Of a stretch of DNA of 64,000 bases, positions 59,783 through 64,000 are shown in pieces. The translations under genes were made by a program, and so were the position numbers. The DNA lies in NCBI GenBank assembly GCA_000827205.1, contig KN832557.1:442493-506492 (forward strand), in the 5' to 3' direction. Under the pieces are notes generated by a model. It ran no database searches. It worked only from the letters and a program-made list of their open reading frames with translations, and was not told the DNA's origin. Within the stretch, counting starts at the first letter, position 1. Each line of letters starts with the position of its first letter. The DNA is from Plicaturopsis crispa FD-325 SS-3 (lineage: Eukaryota; Basidiomycota; Agaricomycetes; Amylocorticiales; Amylocorticiaceae).

Positions 59783-61568
59783 TTATGATCCAGCCTGACT
59801 ATCTGCAAACTGATCATACGAAGCATCTTCCGTCAAAGATCTGATTCGAGAGCAAAGGAGGATATCACGCACTTCCAGAAATTTCTTCTGTTCCCATTCA
59901 TTCTTGACGTAGTCGATATCTTCTCTTGGCATCCACCACTCTAGGAGCATGAAAAAGAGACAGTCGACGACCAAAATGATCGTATAAATGGGCCCTGCGT
60001 AAGGACCCAGCTGCATCGTCCTGCGAAACGTATCATAGGTTCATAAATTATGATCGGACAGCATAGAGCTCGTGGTGTCATTTGCTTACCGCATCATACG
60101 TGCCCAGAGGTCCCGCTGCGGTGAACGCAGAACTGCATCGTACACTTTCTCGGTTCGCGCGGCGACATCGTCCCAGTTATAGAAGCTCTTGACGCGGTCG
60201 TGTGCACGCATCGGGTCGTGTCGTCCACGCGAGACTATATCGATGGCTTCGACCATAGCTCGCACGACATCTACGAGGAACATGAGTTACCAGGTACCAG
60301 GGTAAATGTATCGCATACCATCCTCGTCAGGATTCGCGAAGGAGATCATGTCCTCGGGCAGGATCTCTGGTACGCCGCCTACGCGCGTGGACACAACATA
60401 TAATCCTGCGCATGCAGCTTCCAGTATAGCGATTCCAAACGACTCCGTCAATGAGGTATTCAAGAATATCGATCCTCGAATGAGCACCTGATGTAGGTAA
60501 TATCAAACCGAATGTATTGTGGAAACAAATGGTCGACCTTACCTCACGGACATTGCTGTGACGGATGGGTCCCAGCAGCTCGATTCGGTCTTGAAGACGA
60601 TGTTTCTCGCGCATTTGTAGGAGGTCTACCAATTTGGGGCCATCTCCGCCTAAGAAACATTTAGAAAACTAAGGAAGAAAAGGTGCGGCGATGCAATCGA
60701 ACATACCGACAACGAATTTGACGTTAGGAAATGCAGCGCAAATTCGCGGAGCCGTCGCCACAAGAAGATCGATACCCTTCCGATATGCAAGCCGGGATAA
60801 TACGACAATGGTTACTATGAAGCGCGTTTGAGGTCAATACCATACAGAATGGGGTCGGACTTACTGGTGTCGGTAGGTGGAGGGGTCGATGCCGGCTTGA
60901 ACTGATCTGCTACAAGGGCATTTGGGATGACATACACGTTATCGTTGACAGATATGGTGGAAGGTTCCTCCGCGTCCCTCTCATATAGTTGTCCTCGGAG
61001 AACAGTGTTTTCTCGCCTGTGCAGGGACCTTGCTCAAAACAATGAAACACTGAGAATGGATATAGTGAGCTTACCCGGTATGCGAAACACAAATGACCGC
61101 GTCGACATTCTTGAGCGTCCCCGCAAGCAGTTTGTTGGTCAGGATGCTGGCTGCATCCTCGAAGCCGAAAAGACTGTGGTCTGTGAACACCGCGCGTATT
61201 CCCATGAGATGCGAGTGCAATATTCCCTCGTGACCCAGTGCCGACAGACTTGCGTGGGCGTGTACGAGTACGACGTGCTCTCGAAGTAGGATTGTGCGAA
61301 GGTACGGCAGGAAGGTAAAGAAATTGGGTAGAGTCGCCGAGGACGCAATCGTGGGGAATGGAATGTAGTAGACCTTCAGGGATGGTAGCAGCCAGCGTAT
61401 ACCGACGCGAGACGGAGGGTGGCTATGGGTGATTACGATGACTTTATGGCCTCGTCGGATGAGATTCGCACTGAGCATATAAATGTGATTTTCCACCCCT
61501 CCTACGTCCGGGTGGAAGAAATCTGATACCATTCTGCCAGACATCGTCAGACCTGTTGACGATGGCAT
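59783..61568 (-). CDS. GPI3: GPI-GlcNAc transferase catalytic subunit (PIG-A)
   Basis: Transfers GlcNAc from UDP-GlcNAc to phosphatidylinositol on the cytosolic face of the ER, the first step of GPI-anchor synthesis. The spliced product is 482 aa, the expected size. It has the GT4 glycosyltransferase fold with [19 protein letters not shown] at the start, [61 protein letters not shown] and the donor-binding motif [22 protein letters not shown]-terminal transmembrane helix ([19 protein letters not shown]) anchors it, followed by a short tail. Seven exons: 61075-61568, 60865-61016, 60707-60814, 60543-60649, 60319-60487, 60090-60270, 59783-60020. All in phase. Confidence 0.96.
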
Positions 61569-61825
61569 AGAAAGTTGACGTACGCGATAGTTATGGGGCC
61601 CATATTTTCCTCTACGCAGTCGGTTCCGCTGCGTTTACATGACCGTGAAGTTGAGAGCAGTGTCGATCAGGGAGGGCAGTATGGGTTTCGCCTCGTCCTG
61701 GTCAAGAATCTGGACGCGACTCGGAAGCACTGCGACGGAAGACCCTGTGACGTTCGCGTGGCAGATAACTTGGTAGATATGTGTGTCGGGTAGGTCTTGT
61801 AGCATCCATTTGAACATTATATCAC

Positions 61826-61912
61826 AGTTCAGTGGTCTAAGGGTTATGATATCTGCTTCACATCGGGTGAAGATCACGCAGATGGTTCAGGGTTCGAGAC
61901 CCTGCTGAACTA
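61826..61912 (+). tRNA. tRNA-Val (anticodon CAC) with a 14-nt intron
   Basis: The cloverleaf was folded by hand. The acceptor stem AGTTCAG pairs perfectly with CTGAACT. The anticodon stem TCTGC/GCAGA and T stem CAGGG/CCCTG are perfect, with T loop TTCGAGA. After removing 14 nt (61863-61876) following position 37, the anticodon loop becomes TTCACAC, anticodon CAC for GTG valine codons. The D arm (GGTCTAAGGGTTA) carries the A box and the T arm the B box. A TTTTT run directly after the gene fits a Pol III terminator. Confidence 0.85.
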
Positions 61913-61914
61913 AT

Positions 61915-61919
61915 TTTTC
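61915..61919 (+). terminator. Pol III T-run terminator of tRNA-Val(CAC)
   Basis: TTTTT two nt after the discriminator base; the usual Pol III stop signal. Confidence 0.6.
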
Positions 61920-62104
61920 CACCTTTTTATGAACGCATTGCCATTGAGCAGTCTGCTCTCAACCTCCTGCCCTGGAGCGCCGGTGTTTTTGTCTTCAGCT
62001 CGACAGCAGGTGCGCGAGCTGTGTGGGCGAAGGTTGGGCGAGAATCTGAGGGTTTTATGAATGCCATGCACATTATGGTGAGCATTAGGAGCTCGGTCAA
62101 CATC

Positions 62105-62183
62105 GGCTCTATGGTCTAATGGTTATGACTTCTGCTTTACAGCTGTTCGCAGACGGTTGAGAGTTCGATCCTCTCTGGAGTCA
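62105..62183 (+). tRNA. tRNA-Val (anticodon TAC) with a 6-nt intron
   Basis: Acceptor stem GGCTCTA with TGGAGTC (five Watson-Crick and two G-U pairs), D stem GTC/GAC, anticodon stem TCTGC/GCAGA, T stem GAGAG/CTCTC with loop TTCGATC. The 13-nt anticodon loop reduces to the standard seven, TTTACAC, if 6 nt (62142-62147) after position 37 are an intron, giving anticodon TAC for GTA codons. It lies on the same strand 192 nt after the first tRNA-Val, and TTTT follows at 62186-62189. Confidence 0.8.
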
Positions 62184-62538
62184 ATTTTGCCACTCACAAG
62201 TAGACTGGAGATAAGTTTTGCGGCGCGCCACGCAATGTGTTGTCTTGCATATGGGGACGAACGGGGTGGGGGACGGCGACGAGGAAGTTCGTCCTGAAGG
62301 TCCGCGCACAGAGCTTGCATGCTGTCCATGCATTGAAAATGCTGTGATTCCACTGAACTCAATCGTCATCATGGGGGCCTCAAGAATGTTTGTGAACTGG
62401 CCCTGTAGATGCAGGTAGATGCATTATTGAAGTAGGACAATATGCAACGTCACACATATCATGTGTATGTAGCTGAGACAATGGATCTGTCAGCTAATTG
62501 ACGCAGAACATGAAACAGGCACTCACATATAAATAATG
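62184..62538. other. Intergenic region after tRNA-Val(TAC)
   Basis: Contains the Pol III T-run (62186-62189) and the 3' end of the minus-strand membrane-protein gene. Nothing else recognised. Confidence 0.45.
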
Positions 62539-63795
62539 CTAACGTGTCGACCGCACGTCCTCTTTCAGTCCATCCACCAGCTTTTGAACGGCCTCTCTCA
62601 CCTTTAGCCTTAGCTCCCCATCGCCCTCGCCACCAGCCTCCCCCTCGTCGAAGTGCATCCCCACTCTCCCCGCGGCTCGTCGCACGTTCTCGTCTGTGCG
62701 ACCGACCTCGCCCTCCCGCCGCTGCCGCTCCCACATCGCGCCGCCACCCATTCGCAGTGCCGTGTCCTGGACGAGGCGGAGGAGGGTGAGGCGCTCGCGG
62801 AGAGATTTGGTCCGTGCGACGAGGGCGCGAGGCGATGTGTGTATGGCAGCGCGTTCGGGGAGGAGGGCAGCTAGAATAGGCAGGATGAGAAGCAAGATGT
62901 GCCGTAGAGTGTATATGCGGTCGTGCCACTGATACGAGAATTAGTCACTGTCCTGACGGATAGGATCCCTGGAGGGCATACCATAGTGATATTGGGAGAA
63001 TCCACGTCGAATTGGACGGTCATAATCCAGTAGCCTTCCAGCAGCGCCGCCGCGATAAGTACAGCTGTACCCCAAGGTCTCCACGTATGGGATACCACAC
63101 CAACGACGGCAGCAGTGCGCACGTATTGTAATAGTGGTTGGGGTATATAGAACAGCATGTAATCTGTCGCGGTCACACACCATGAGCAAGCCAAGATAGT
63201 CGGGTGCCCATAACTGCCTAAAGTAAGCAAAAGAGTTGGGGTAGGGGAAGACCAAGCGAAAAACGCACCGGACGTAGTGTTGTCTGACGTCAAACGACGC
63301 GAGCTTGGAGAGCAGCGCGTCGAGCGCGTCCGGGAGTGGCGTGTCTGCGCTCTGTTGCAGGCGCGCGCGAATATAGTCGGCAGGCACGGTCAATGGAATG
63401 TGAAGCGCACGGAAAAGGTTGGGCGGCTGTGTGAGTAGGAGACGGTGCGATATGAACAGTGTGTGCAGGAGAACGAAGATGTCGAGGGCGTGCGGGCGAT
63501 TTGGGTAGTGCCGGGCGAAGAAAACGTAGGATATCACTATGAGGGCCGAGGATAGCAAAAATGCATCGACAGAGGCGCTGATCATGGGCATCGGATATAT
63601 AGACAAGGGTTCATCGAGGACGTCGACGTCGTTGGGGGCAAACAGAAAGTTGTCTATGCCAGTGGTCGCCGAAGACTTATTACACGCGTCCTGTGGCGGG
63701 ACGGTGGCGGCGCGGACTTAGCATCAATCTCTCAATATTGCTCGGCAGGATTCCTTCGACTGGTTCAGAAAAATGTGAAGCACATTGGGAATCAT
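62539..63795 (-). CDS. Multi-pass membrane protein of unknown function
   Basis: Not recognised; probably a conserved fungal membrane protein of about 350 aa. Visible parts: GIDNFLFAPNDVDVLDEPLS, then hydrophobic segments VDAFLLSSALIVISYVFFA, ALDIFVLLHTLFISHRLLL, CVTATDYMLFYIPQPLL, WGTAVLIAAALLEGYWIM and HILLLILPILAALL. A cytosolic-type charged tail follows (RTKSLRERLTLLRLVQD and onward). Well-supported exons are 63269-63690, 62982-63213 and 62539-62928. The acceptor at 63213 is chosen because the alternative 4-nt shift gives a low-quality frame. A 12-nt first exon (63784-63795, MIPN) is a guess that provides an in-frame ATG; the true 5' end is unsettled. A TATATAA on the minus strand near 63915-63921 may be its promoter. 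Confidence 0.72.
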
Positions 63796-64000
63796 AGATG
63801 ATTGGCGCTAATGGCGTTGGGGACAGGTAACTTCGTGAGGTATCGTAATAGCGCAAGTGCGCGAGGAGGGAAAAAGAAACCGCCCAAGTAGTAGATGGGG
63901 CGGCGCATAATATGTTATATAGACGACGTAGCCGGGGAGGGAGAGTGGGCAAGATAGAATATAGCAGTGTATATGGTGAGGCACAAGGAGTTAAACCGAA
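63796..64000. other. Window end, promoter side of the membrane-protein gene
   Basis: Contains a minus-strand TATA-like sequence near 63915-63921. No further gene can be seen before the window ends. Confidence 0.4.

Overview
The window looks like a gene-dense stretch of nuclear chromosome from a basidiomycete fungus, most likely an agaricomycete. The reasons are protein-coding genes broken by many short introns (mostly 45-65 nt, GT-AG, with CTAAC/CTGAC-like branch sites), short intergenic gaps, fungal families (ChAPs Chs5/Arf1-binding protein, TOK1-type K+ channel, fungal NIPA, HOM3, URA5), a basidiomycete-style G-protein alpha subunit, and intron-containing tRNA genes. Gene models were built by hand: each splice junction was chosen so that phase and conserved protein sequence agree. 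I see no retroviral, LTR or other capsid-bearing element.

Layout. 1-2.6 kb: C-terminal half of a Sin3 co-repressor, cut by the window edge. 2.6-5 kb: gene-poor. 5-10.7 kb: an aldehyde dehydrogenase, a His/Gly-rich protein of unknown function and a NIPA-type Mg2+ transporter. 11-20.6 kb: two long zinc-finger SF1 RNA helicases of the MOV10/SDE3/Upf1-like class (copies A and B) on either side of the proteasome ATPase gene RPT6. 20.6-22.8 kb: a repeat-bearing gap. 22.8-31.6 kb: a single-pass wall/sensor-like membrane protein, a Rossmann-fold NAD(P)-binding protein, a small orphan gene, URA5 and a G-alpha gene. 31.6-34.6 kb: a 3-kb gap with no recognisable gene. 34.6-53 kb: aspartokinase (HOM3), VPS33, ChAPs protein, coiled-coil protein, HSP20-type small heat-shock protein, Derlin, TOK1-type K+ channel and a TauD-like dioxygenase. 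53-55.8 kb: gene-poor. 55.8-59.2 kb: a third helicase paralogue (copy C). 59.8-63.8 kb: the GPI-anchor GlcNAc-transferase PIG-A, two tRNA-Val genes with tiny introns, and an unknown multi-pass membrane protein.

Most genes are ordinary housekeeping genes and do not form one pathway. Secretory and endolysosomal functions (VPS33, ChAPs, Derlin, PIG-A) are frequent, but this looks like normal chromosomal mixing. The most distinctive feature is the family of three helicases with CCCH plus U1-type zinc fingers. They share nearly all intron positions, and relatives of this class act in RNA silencing and transposon control. Other points of note are a 4-nt microexon in the G-alpha gene, whose switch II carries Ser where Gln is canonical, a 15-nt microexon in the NIPA gene, a GC-AG intron in Sin3, and an apparent late nonsense change at the end of helicase B.
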